64,000 bases of DNA. It comes from Chitinophaga sp. Its GTDB lineage: Bacteria; Bacteroidota; Bacteroidia; Chitinophagales; Chitinophagaceae. The DNA is taken from assembly GCF_017745275.1 (NCBI RefSeq), contig NZ_JAGHZS010000008.1, positions 310,001 through 374,000 of the forward strand. Reading direction: 5' to 3'. Every line of letters starts with the position of its first letter. Positions within the stretch are counted from its first letter, which is position 1. The notes under the pieces were generated by a model. That model did no database searches. It was not told the origin of the DNA and saw only the letters and a program-made list of their open reading frames with translations. This document shows, one piece after another, positions 8,663 to 15,950 of this stretch. Both the position numbers and the translations under genes were made by a program.

Positions 8663-10261
8663 ATGCAGCAAACAGATTTTCTTGTCATCGGTTCAGGAAT
8701 TGCAGGGCTCACCTATGCGCTCAAGGTATCACAACAATACCCGGATAGAAAAATTACGATCATTACCAAAAGCAGGGAAGATGAAACCAATACCAAGTAC
8801 GCACAGGGCGGTGTAGCCGTGGTAAACGACCTGGAAAATGATAGCTTCGAAAAACATATTGAAGATACGCTCATTGCCGGCGACGGCCTCTGTAACGAGC
8901 AAATAGTAAAAATAGTAGTCACCGAAGGTCCGGAAAGAGTCAACGAAATCATTGAATGGGGTGCCAACTTCGATAAAAACCCTGACGGTGATTTTTCGCT
9001 CGGTCGTGAAGGTGGTCACTCGGTATTCCGGGTTATTCATCACAAAGATATTACCGGCAAAGAAATAGAACGTGCACTGCTGGATGCCATCCATCGCCGT
9101 CCCAATATAGAGCTGGTCACACACTGCTTTGTAGTAGACCTCATCACCCAGCACCATTTGGGCTACCTGGTCACCAAATCCACCCCGGATATTGAATGCT
9201 TCGGCGTATATGTGCTGAATCTGGCCACCAACAAAATAGAAAAAATACTTTCCAAAATAACGCTGCTGGCCACCGGCGGCAACGGACAGGTATACCGGAG
9301 TACCACCAATCCCGTTATTGCTACCGGCGATGGTGTCGCCATGGTATATCGTGCCAAAGGACGGATTGAAAACATGGAGTTCATCCAGTTTCATCCTACC
9401 GCCCTGTACCAGCCGGGCGTAAACCCATCGTTCCTCATCTCTGAAGCAGTGAGAGGTGATGGTGGTATTCTTCGCAATATTGATGGCGAAGACTTCATGC
9501 ATAAATACGATCCCCGCCTGTCGCTCGCACCACGTGATATTGTAGCCCGTGCCATCGATAGTGAAATGAAAATCACCGGTACGGAGTATGTATACCTCGA
9601 TTGCCGTCATATGGACCAGGAGAAATTTATTCATCATTTCCCCAACATCTACGAAACCTGTAAAGCAGCGGGCATAGACGTAGCCACACAAATGATTCCG
9701 GTAACACCTGCAGCACATTATAGCTGCGGTGGTATCAAAACCAATGAGTGGGGACAAACCTCTATCCGTAATTTATATGCCTGCGGCGAATGCGCCAGCA
9801 CCGGCCTTCATGGCGCTAACCGCCTGGCCTCCAACTCACTGTTGGAAGCCATGGTATTTGCTCATCGCTGTTTTATGGATGCTACCAACAAAATAGATCT
9901 GCTGGAGTTTAAAGAAAATGTACCTGACTGGGTAGCCACTGGTACTACCGCTCCCAAAGAAATGATCCTGATCACGCAAAGCCTGAAAGAGCTGAAACAG
10001 ATCATGAGTGATTATGTAGGAATTGTAAGAACAGATGTGCGTTTACAACGTGCACTCCGCCGGCTGGATATTTTACACGAAGAAACAGAAGCTCTCTACG
10101 AAAAAACCACGGTATCGCCGCAATTGTGTGAACTGCGCAACCTGATCACAGCAGGCTACCTGATTGTAAAAGGAGCCGCGTTCCGTAAAGAAAGCAGGGG
10201 ACTTCATTACAATACGGATTATCCATTTAAATCTGAGCTGATACAAAACATTGTATTGTAA
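8663..10261 (+). CDS. nadB: L-aspartate oxidase
   Basis: 532 residues. The N-terminal FAD-binding motif is VIGSGIAGLTYAL, followed by TKYAQGGVAVV, the active-site region QFHPTALYQPG, and the conserved HGANRLASNSLLEAMVFAHR near residue 400. This is the flavoprotein that oxidises L-aspartate to iminoaspartate, the first step of de novo NAD synthesis in the cytoplasm. Length fits the family. nadA and nadC are not beside it, so the pathway is dispersed. Succinate dehydrogenase flavoprotein is a relative, but the C-terminal domain and the overall length favour NadB. Confidence 0.96.
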   Translation: MQQTDFLVIGSGIAGLTYALKVSQQYPDRKITIITKSREDETNTKYAQGGVAVVNDLENDSFEKHIEDTLIAGDGLCNEQIVKIVVTEGPERVNEIIEWGANFDKNPDGDFSLGREGGHSVFRVIHHKDITGKEIERALLDAIHRRPNIELVTHCFVVDLITQHHLGYLVTKSTPDIECFGVYVLNLATNKIEKILSKITLLATGGNGQVYRSTTNPVIATGDGVAMVYRAKGRIENMEFIQFHPTALYQPGVNPSFLISEAVRGDGGILRNIDGEDFMHKYDPRLSLAPRDIVARAIDSEMKITGTEYVYLDCRHMDQEKFIHHFPNIYETCKAAGIDVATQMIPVTPAAHYSCGGIKTNEWGQTSIRNLYACGECASTGLHGANRLASNSLLEAMVFAHRCFMDATNKIDLLEFKENVPDWVATGTTAPKEMILITQSLKELKQIMSDYVGIVRTDVRLQRALRRLDILHEETEALYEKTTVSPQLCELRNLITAGYLIVKGAAFRKESRGLHYNTDYPFKSELIQNIVL

Positions 10262-10281
10262 GCGAAACGGCCGTCTTTCAT

Positions 10282-10289
10282 TACCTTTG
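10282..10289 (+). promoter_or_regulatory. Bacteroidota -7 box for the acyltransferase gene
   Basis: TACCTTTG matches TAnnTTTG and lies 25 nt before the ATG at 10315. A TTG at 10256-10258 could be the -33 element, with a slightly long spacer of 23 nt. Confidence 0.5.
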
Positions 10290-10314
10290 CGTTGGATTTA
10301 CAACAAACAGGAAT

Positions 10315-11193
10315 ATGTATTATCTGCTGCTTGCTTTTTGCTATAGCCTTTCCATATTGCCATTTCCGGTATTATATTTTATCAGCGACGGGCTATACGT
10401 GCTGGTGTATCATATCATCGGGTATCGCAGAAAGGTGGTGATGGAGAACCTTACACAAGCCTTTCCGGATAAGTCGAAAGAAGAAATTACCCTTATTGCT
10501 AAAAAATACTACCGCAACCTCACAGACATGATGGTGGAAACCATCAAGCTGCTCACTATGAGCAAGGCGCAGCTCCAGAAACGCTTCCGCTGTGATCTGA
10601 CAGTATTGCATGAATTATATGCACAGGGAAAAAGCTGTCAGCTGCACCTGGGACATAATTTCAATTGGGAATGGGCCAACCTGTTTTGCATGCAGGGCGT
10701 AGATTTTCCTTTCCTCGTGGTATATATGCCGCTCACCAGTAAGCCGGCAGACCGTATGTTCCGCCACTTCCGGGAAAAATTTGGTACCATCCTCATTCCG
10801 GCCAACGACATGGGCAACAGCATGAAAGCATGGACCAATAAACAATACCTGATTGCGCTGGTAGCTGATCAAAATCCGGGCAATCCCCGTAGCTGCTACT
10901 GGTACCCGTTCCTCAACAAAATGACTCCCTTTTATAAAGGCCCTGAAATGGGCGCCAAACGCAGTGATATCCCGGTAGTATTTGTGGATATCCGTAAAGT
11001 AAAAAGAGGGTATTATAATGCCACTTTAAAGCTGGCTTTTGAGCATCCGCAGCAGGAACCGGATGGCAATATCACCGAAGCCTTTGTACACTACCTCGAG
11101 CAAAATATTTATGAGCAGCCGGAAGTATGGGTATGGAGTCACCGCCGTTGGAAACATACCTACCAGGGGCAAAAAAATGGGAAGACTATTTAA
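10315..11193 (+). CDS. LpxL/HtrB-family lysophospholipid or lipid A acyltransferase
   Basis: 292 residues. An N-terminal membrane segment is followed by YRRKVVMENLTQAFPDKS, the typical LpxL-family entry, and the catalytic HX4E motif in LGHNFNWEWANL (about residues 116-127). Later VADQNPGN corresponds to the second conserved block. The enzyme transfers an acyl chain to lipid A or a related lipid at the inner face of the cytoplasmic membrane. Single-copy context gives no hint of acyl position. Its own promoter box precedes it. Confidence 0.88.
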   Translation: MYYLLLAFCYSLSILPFPVLYFISDGLYVLVYHIIGYRRKVVMENLTQAFPDKSKEEITLIAKKYYRNLTDMMVETIKLLTMSKAQLQKRFRCDLTVLHELYAQGKSCQLHLGHNFNWEWANLFCMQGVDFPFLVVYMPLTSKPADRMFRHFREKFGTILIPANDMGNSMKAWTNKQYLIALVADQNPGNPRSCYWYPFLNKMTPFYKGPEMGAKRSDIPVVFVDIRKVKRGYYNATLKLAFEHPQQEPDGNITEAFVHYLEQNIYEQPEVWVWSHRRWKHTYQGQKNGKTI

Positions 11194-11244
11194 GGGAGAA
11201 GCGAGCACACGACAGCTTCTCCTTCTACGCGTGATGCGCCGAGG

Positions 11245-11730
11245 CTACTTACCTTTTACCTGGTTAATCACTTTCTTTGCACCGGATTGCTGCGCCAACT
11301 GTACCACTTTCCGGAGTTGCTTCTTCTTAACGGTACCATCCAGCGTTACTTCCCCGTTAGCAATATTTACAGTGATATCACTAAAGCCGTTGGCGGCATA
11401 AGTAGAGTCCAATGCTTTCTTTAGTATCTCATCAGGATTCACTACAGCTACCTTAGGTGGCGCTGGTGGCAACGGTGCTTTTACGGTAATATTATCCTGT
11501 ACAGACTTCACTCCTTTTACACCTTTCAATGCCTCTTCCGCAGCAGATTTGGCTACATCATCACTTACTTCTCCACTGAGAATTACTACCCCATTTTTCA
11601 CATCTGCAGTAATACCTGGCACCAGGCTTAATTTTTCATTTACCTCCGTTTTGAGAGAGGCATCAGATGGCTGGCAACCGAACATCAACAACAAACTGAT
11701 AGATACTATGGAAGCTAATTTGGTAGTCAT
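11245..11730 (-). CDS. BON-domain lipoprotein
   Basis: From ATG 11730 the product has 161 residues with a lipoprotein signal (SLLLMFGCQPSD, acylated Cys near residue 19) and two BON domains (about residues 28-78 and 95-155), each with the GxVxLxGxV pattern: GVVILSGEV and GEVTLDGTV. BON domains bind membranes or phospholipid. An earlier ATG at 11781 would add 17 residues and spoil the signal peptide, so 11730 is chosen. It is downstream in direction from the MBL-rhodanese gene but separated by the hairpin at 11788-11892. Confidence 0.85.
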   Translation of the reverse strand: MTTKLASIVSISLLLMFGCQPSDASLKTEVNEKLSLVPGITADVKNGVVILSGEVSDDVAKSAAEEALKGVKGVKSVQDNITVKAPLPPAPPKVAVVNPDEILKKALDSTYAANGFSDITVNIANGEVTLDGTVKKKQLRKVVQLAQQSGAKKVINQVKGK

Positions 11731-11787
11731 GGCCCTACAATTTTGTAGGAAGAAGTTAACAAATACGGGGGGAATGGCCAAAAAAAC

Positions 11788-11892
11788 AGGTTTTAGCAGT
11801 TAGCTTTTAGCTATTAGAAGAATGCCACGAAAATCATAGTGTATGATCTTCGCGGCATTCTTCTAATAGCTAAAAGCTAACTGCTAAAACCT
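11788..11892. repeat. Heptad-arm hairpin element B
   Basis: About 44-bp arms, nearly perfect, from AGGTTTTAGCAGTTAG at the left to CTAACTGCTAAAACCT at the right. The arms contain units AATAGCT, AAAAGCT, AACTGCT and AAAACCT in exact 7-bp phase, then an inner stem AGAATGCC..GGCATTCT with one mismatch beyond it. It starts 4 nt beyond the stop of the MBL-rhodanese gene (minus strand) and very likely acts as its transcription end. Confidence 0.8.
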
Positions 11893-11895
11893 TTA

Positions 11896-13299
11896 TTAGT
11901 TCAGTACTGTCTTTTCTTGTACTACCTGTAATCCTTTCTGGTCTTTCATTTTAGCGAAGCCACCGTCTACATTACGCAGGTTGTGAATACCTTCTCTTTT
12001 CATAATTGAGCAGGCTATAACGCTGCGATAACCGCCCTGGCAGTGTACGTAGAGGTTATAGTTTTCTTCCAGGTCAGCCAGTTTACCAGGATCCATCATG
12101 TCGCCCAATGACAGGTTGATGGCGTCTTTAATGTGGCCATCTGCATACTCAATAGGCTTGCGTACATCAACAATCACCAGGTGGGGGTCATGAGGAATAT
12201 CCATGGCCAGTTCATCAGCTTCTACGGTGATGATCATGTCTTTGGCTTCGCCGGCAGCTTCCCATGCAGGGTAGCCTCCGTTCAGATAGCCGACCACGTT
12301 ATCAAATCCTACACGCGCCATTCTCACTACTGTTTCTTCTTCTTTACCGATAGGTGTTACCAGGATGATATCCTGGTCAAACGGCAACAAGCTACCAGCC
12401 CATTCTGCAAAGCGTCCTTCCAGGCCAATGCTGATGGAACCGGGAACGAAACCATCGCCAAACTCAGTAGCCGGACGGGTATCCAGGATCAACGCGCCTG
12501 CTTTTCCTTTGGCTTTAAATTCAGCCGGAGAAAGCGGTTGCATGGCTTTTTCCATCACAGCCTTGAGGGCATCATATCCTTCTTTGTTTATTTTGGCGTT
12601 GATCGGGAAATAAGACGGTGGTGTAGACAAACCACTGGTTACTTCCTCGATGAATTTTTCTTTTTCAGTAGCCAACAATGCATAGTTGGTGGCTTTTTCA
12701 TCACCAATGGTGCTGAAAGTATTTGGACCCAGGTTTTTACCGCAGGCAGATCCGGGGCCATGGGCTGGGTAAACGATCACATGGTCAGGCAGCGTTTTAA
12801 TTTTGTTGTTGAGAGAATCAAACAGGTAACCTGCCAGCTCTTCTTTGGTTAAGTCACCGCTGAAAAGATCCGGACGGCCTACGTCTCCAACGAATAAAGT
12901 ATCTCCGGTAAATACTGCATATGGTAATCCCTTCTCATCATTCAGCAGGTAGCAGGACGATTCGAGTGTATGACCAGGAGTATGCAATACTTTCATAGTT
13001 ACTGCTCCAATCTGGAATACTTCGTTGTCTTTGGCAACATACGTTTCAAAGTTGGTAATAGCATCCGGGCCGTAAACGATGGTGGCGCCGGTAACTGCTG
13101 CGAGTTCGAGGTGTCCTGAAACAAAATCCGCGTGGAAGTGCGTTTCAAAAATGTATTTAATGGTCGCGTTCTGTTCTTTTGCCAGATCAAGATAAACGTC
13201 TATATCACGTAATGGGTCTATCACTACTGCCACTCCTTCAGATGCTATGAAGTAAGCCGCTTCCGACAAACAGTTGGTGTACAATTGCTTTACGTACAT
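11896..13299 (-). CDS. MBL-fold persulfide-dioxygenase-like protein with two rhodanese domains
   Basis: 467 residues. A metallo-beta-lactamase domain (1-240) carries THFHADFVSGH with His54, His56 and Asp58, and further metal ligands HTPGHTLESS, TGDTLFVGDVGRPD and YPAHGPGS, as in ETHE1/persulfide dioxygenases. The first rhodanese domain (about 260-355) has no catalytic Cys in its loop (VTPIGKEEE). The second (about 370-460) has HCQGGYRS with Cys420. The layout resembles CstB-type sulfide-detoxification proteins, which oxidise persulfide and transfer sulfane sulfur in the cytoplasm. A separate ArsR regulator gene lies upstream. Confidence 0.9.
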   Translation of the reverse strand: MYVKQLYTNCLSEAAYFIASEGVAVVIDPLRDIDVYLDLAKEQNATIKYIFETHFHADFVSGHLELAAVTGATIVYGPDAITNFETYVAKDNEVFQIGAVTMKVLHTPGHTLESSCYLLNDEKGLPYAVFTGDTLFVGDVGRPDLFSGDLTKEELAGYLFDSLNNKIKTLPDHVIVYPAHGPGSACGKNLGPNTFSTIGDEKATNYALLATEKEKFIEEVTSGLSTPPSYFPINAKINKEGYDALKAVMEKAMQPLSPAEFKAKGKAGALILDTRPATEFGDGFVPGSISIGLEGRFAEWAGSLLPFDQDIILVTPIGKEEETVVRMARVGFDNVVGYLNGGYPAWEAAGEAKDMIITVEADELAMDIPHDPHLVIVDVRKPIEYADGHIKDAINLSLGDMMDPGKLADLEENYNLYVHCQGGYRSVIACSIMKREGIHNLRNVDGGFAKMKDQKGLQVVQEKTVLN

Positions 13300-13314
13300 G
13301 GTTTTTGATTTTTA

Positions 13315-13322
13315 CAAATTTA
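13315..13322 (-). promoter_or_regulatory. Bacteroidota -7 box for the MBL-rhodanese gene
   Basis: The minus strand reads TAAATTTG (TAnnTTTG), 16 nt before the ATG at 13299. It lies after the terminator of the ArsR gene, so the two genes appear to be separate transcripts. Confidence 0.45.
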
Positions 13323-13370
13323 CAACTTCTAAGGGGCTGTAGCTATGGATAAAATCTATACCAAAATAAA

Positions 13371-13393
13371 AAAGTAGCCATAAAGGCTACTTT
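13371..13393 (-). terminator. Intrinsic terminator of the ArsR gene
   Basis: AAAGTAGCC / GGCTACTTT, a 9-bp stem with a 5-nt loop, is followed on the minus strand by TTTATTTTGG. It lies 39 bp after the ArsR stop codon. Confidence 0.75.
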
Positions 13394-13431
13394 CTTATAT
13401 AATTTCTTCCGTAATATACGGATCAATACTT

Positions 13432-13791
13432 TTAACCAACAAGTTCTTCCACAAACTTTGCTACTTCAGCAATACGTTGCTTGTTGATGGTGTAATGAAT
13501 AAATTTACCATCTCGCTCTGTAATTACAATGCCTGCACGCCTTAAAATGGCGAGGTGTTGCGATGCTACCGATTGTTCCAGACGCAATTTCACATAAATC
13601 TCTGTCACGGTCATTTTTTTGTGGTCCTCCAACAGCTTAATCATCTGCTGGCGCAGCTTATGGTTGATAGCGCGTAAAACCATAGCAGCCTTCTTAACGG
13701 CAATGTAATCCAATTTGATCTGGTCTTTTTCATTGGTACCTCTAGAAATAATAAGAGTATTAGAAGAGGTAGTTAATAATGTTTTTTCCAT
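13432..13791 (-). CDS. ArsR/SmtB-family winged-helix repressor
   Basis: 119 residues with an ArsR-type winged helix: LRAINHKLRQQMIKLL, recognition helix QSVASQHLAILRRAGIV, wing ERDGKFIHYTIN. The protein contains no cysteine at all, so it cannot be a thiol-switch sensor of the SqrR/BigR kind nor a Cys-ligand metal sensor; it could use carboxylate/His ligands or only dimer-based control. A 35-residue N-terminal extension precedes the usual start. The persulfide-dioxygenase-like gene is next downstream, making it the most likely target. That link is inference. Confidence 0.9.
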   Translation of the reverse strand: MEKTLLTTSSNTLIISRGTNEKDQIKLDYIAVKKAAMVLRAINHKLRQQMIKLLEDHKKMTVTEIYVKLRLEQSVASQHLAILRRAGIVITERDGKFIHYTINKQRIAEVAKFVEELVG

Positions 13792-14004
13792 CGCATAATA
13801 GTTTTAAAAAAATGATGAAATGAAAGGGATCAACGGACAGTACTCGCAAACAGTTAGACAACAATTGCGGTAATCGATTTATACAAAAATATAATATCTG
13901 TCACAATAAAAAAAATTTCCATACCTTATTTTATCATATATATGCGTCAGATACTTGCAAATTAGATGTAATTTGACAATTACATGACAAAAACAGGATA
14001 TGTA

Positions 14005-14682
14005 TCAGGGCTTTTGTGGAGAATAAAATGGCTTGAGGTAAAATGGACTGAAATAAGCCAGATCAACAAACAATTTTTGATCGAATGCCTGCGCTGAAAG
14101 TGGTGCCATATGCGCTGCACTTATAACATATTCTGTGAAAATAGCATTTTTAGGTGAAGATAGCATCAGTTTCCATTTAGGACTGCCATCACCAAAGAAG
14201 TAAATTTTCCTTTCTGCCAACTGCGCTTCCAGGGAAGAAGGCTCCAGGATCATGGCCTGTGGCGGCATTATCTCTTTTAAACGGGCATCATACAGACCCA
14301 TAAACACTTCCTGCCTGCGTGCATCCAGCATTGGGCAATACCACGCTGTTTCATCGTTTACAGCAGATACTAATCCCTGTGCCATCATCTGCAGGGTGGA
14401 AATAGCCAGCAACGGCTTTTGCCATGCATAACACAATCCCTTTGCCGTAGCCACTCCTACTCTTAACCCGGTATAGGAACCCGGTCCTGCACTCACAGCA
14501 ATAGCATCCAGCTCCTGGTGCGAAATTCCCTGCTCTTTTAATATCTGTTGCACAAACAGCGTCATAGTAGCAGCATGATCGGACTGCTTTTCATTCACCA
14601 ACGTTTGAATCACTTGTCCATCGCGGGAAAGGCTCACAGAGCCAGTAGTCGTTGCGGTATCTATATTCAGTATTAATGCCAT
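14005..14682 (-). CDS. tsaB: tRNA N6-threonylcarbamoyladenosine biosynthesis protein TsaB
   Basis: 225 residues starting MALILNIDTATTTGSVSL with the ASKHA-fold phosphate-binding loop, then AVSAGPGSYTGLRVGVATAKG, which is the TsaB/TsaD family signature. TsaB lacks the metal-binding HxxxH of TsaD, and none is seen here, so it is the structural partner that with TsaD and TsaE installs t6A on ANN-decoding tRNAs. It starts 8 bp after the stop of the 3-hydroxyacyl-CoA dehydrogenase relative, so the two are co-transcribed. Confidence 0.93.
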   Translation of the reverse strand: MALILNIDTATTTGSVSLSRDGQVIQTLVNEKQSDHAATMTLFVQQILKEQGISHQELDAIAVSAGPGSYTGLRVGVATAKGLCYAWQKPLLAISTLQMMAQGLVSAVNDETAWYCPMLDARRQEVFMGLYDARLKEIMPPQAMILEPSSLEAQLAERKIYFFGDGSPKWKLMLSSPKNAIFTEYVISAAHMAPLSAQAFDQKLFVDLAYFSPFYLKPFYSPQKP

Positions 14683-14690
14683 GTCAAAAA

Positions 14691-15356
14691 TTAAATTGCT
14701 TCGTAGGCGGTTTGCAAAGAGGCGGCTACCTGGTAACGGTCATCTCCGGTTGCATCGTGTACCGCCTTCAATACTTCGTATACATGCAAAATGCCAATTC
14801 GTTCACTCCATTCAAAAGGACCATATGGGTAATTGGTCCCTAAACGCATAGAAGTATCAATATCTTCCCGGGAAGCAGTTCCTTCTTCTGCCGTAAGATA
14901 CGCTTCATTGATAATCATGCACACCACACGCGGAGTGACCATACCCACCACATCCGCTACCAGCGCGTACTCCCAGCCGAGCTTATACATCACTTCGTCC
15001 AATGTTTCCTTCTGCCCTTCGTCCATCACCGTTACTTCCATTACCGGTACATTCACAAAGCCCGGTAAAAAATTACAACCCATGATGTTAAATCCCTGCT
15101 CAAACGCAAACTGGTTCATGATGTCTGACAGGGAGGTTTTCACCATGCCCGCCAACACCGGTATTCCAGGGTTCTTTGCATATACCAAAGCATGTTCCGG
15201 CCGATCATCGAAAATAAGATCCAGCACTACATCAAATACTTTAAGCGACAAAACCTCTTCCAGGCTTGTTTTCCACTGTATATCGTGATGCGTTCCCAAT
15301 CCCTTTTGCTGCAATTCTTCGTACCGTTGCGCATCTGCTATTACCAGGATATTCAT
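14691..15356 (-). CDS. 3-hydroxyacyl-CoA dehydrogenase-family protein lacking the NAD-binding Gly motif
   Basis: 221 residues. The C-terminal part (about 130-215), with MVTPRVVCMIINEAYL and the GTNYPYGPFEW motif, is the 3HCDH C-terminal domain of fatty-acid and butyryl-CoA dehydrogenases. The N-terminal part is short, begins MNILVIADAQRYEEL, and has no GxGxxG, so classical NAD binding is doubtful. The family is found next to housekeeping genes in Bacteroidota. It may be a degenerate or repurposed enzyme. Its function is unknown to me. Confidence 0.75.
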   Translation of the reverse strand: MNILVIADAQRYEELQQKGLGTHHDIQWKTSLEEVLSLKVFDVVLDLIFDDRPEHALVYAKNPGIPVLAGMVKTSLSDIMNQFAFEQGFNIMGCNFLPGFVNVPVMEVTVMDEGQKETLDEVMYKLGWEYALVADVVGMVTPRVVCMIINEAYLTAEEGTASREDIDTSMRLGTNYPYGPFEWSERIGILHVYEVLKAVHDATGDDRYQVAASLQTAYEAI

Positions 15357-15370
15357 GCGTTAAATTTCGG

Positions 15371-15378
15371 CAAACCTA
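15371..15378 (-). promoter_or_regulatory. Bacteroidota -7 box for the 3HCDH-family/tsaB operon
   Basis: The minus strand reads TAGGTTTG (TAnnTTTG), 15 nt upstream of the ATG at 15356. Confidence 0.45.
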
Positions 15379-15442
15379 ATAAAGAATCATTAATTATAAC
15401 ACATCCGGTCCTGTAAAGGATGGTGCGTTCTTAATTATTATT

Positions 15443-15450
15443 TACTTTCG
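15443..15450 (+). promoter_or_regulatory. Near-consensus -7 box for ridA
   Basis: TACTTTCG differs from TAnnTTTG at one base and ends 5 nt before the ATG at 15456, so any transcript from it would be leaderless. Confidence 0.35.
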
Positions 15451-15455
15451 TTTAT

Positions 15456-15839
15456 ATGGAAAAGCAAATCATTAATACTACCAATGCGCCCGCTCCTATT
15501 GGGCCTTATAACCAGTCTGTGAAAGCTGGCAATACTCTCTATGTGTCCGGTCAGATTCCGCTGGATCCCGCTTCCGGCGAACTGATTAAATCCGGTATTG
15601 TGGATGAAACACACCAGGTCATGAAAAACCTGCAGGCCGTTTTGAAAGAAGCCGGTATGGGTTTTCAGAACGTTGTAAAAACCACTATCTTTTTAACAGA
15701 TATGAAAACATTCCCACAGGTAAATGAAGTATATGGTAGCTATTTTACCAGCGATTTTCCGGCCAGGGAAACCGTTCAGGTAGCAGCGTTGCCAAAAGGC
15801 GTAGATGTGGAGATTTCCGTGATTGCCGTAGGCGCCTGA
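15456..15839 (+). CDS. ridA: RidA-family enamine/imine deaminase
   Basis: 127 residues with the typical start MEKQIINTTNAPAPIGPYNQ, then LYVSGQIPLDPASGEL, TTIFLTDMKTFPQVNEVYG and the FPARETVQVAALPKG block containing the substrate-binding Arg. RidA hydrolyses reactive 2-aminoacrylate and related enamines made by PLP enzymes. Length is standard. The gene stands alone and ends in hairpin element C, convergent to an L,D-transpeptidase gene. Confidence 0.95.
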   Translation: MEKQIINTTNAPAPIGPYNQSVKAGNTLYVSGQIPLDPASGELIKSGIVDETHQVMKNLQAVLKEAGMGFQNVVKTTIFLTDMKTFPQVNEVYGSYFTSDFPARETVQVAALPKGVDVEISVIAVGA

Positions 15840-15846
15840 TTAAGGA

Positions 15847-15950
15847 GCTGAAAGCATAAAGCCGAAAGCATAAAGCTATTGTAGCAACTGATCAGAGCGT
15901 ATTATCCGTCATGTTATCCGCTACAATAGCTTTATGCTTTCGGCTTTCGA
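15847..15950. repeat. Heptad-arm hairpin element C
   Basis: Left-arm AAGC words start at 15852, 15859, 15866 and 15873, and right-arm GCTT words at 15929, 15936 and 15943, all exactly 7 bp apart. Inner stem GCTATTGTAGC pairs with GCTACAATAGC. The loop contains TGATCA and AGCGTATTA. It begins just after the ridA stop and ends at the stop of the convergent L,D-transpeptidase, so it probably terminates both. Confidence 0.8.

Noticed and set aside
9163..9757. Long open frame on the strand opposite nadB
   Set aside because: It lies wholly inside nadB, lacks a promoter box and has no recognisable domain. It is an overlap artefact of codon bias.
12133..12852. 239-codon open frame opposite the MBL-rhodanese gene
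   Set aside because: The minus-strand frame has three recognised domains; the plus-strand frame has none.
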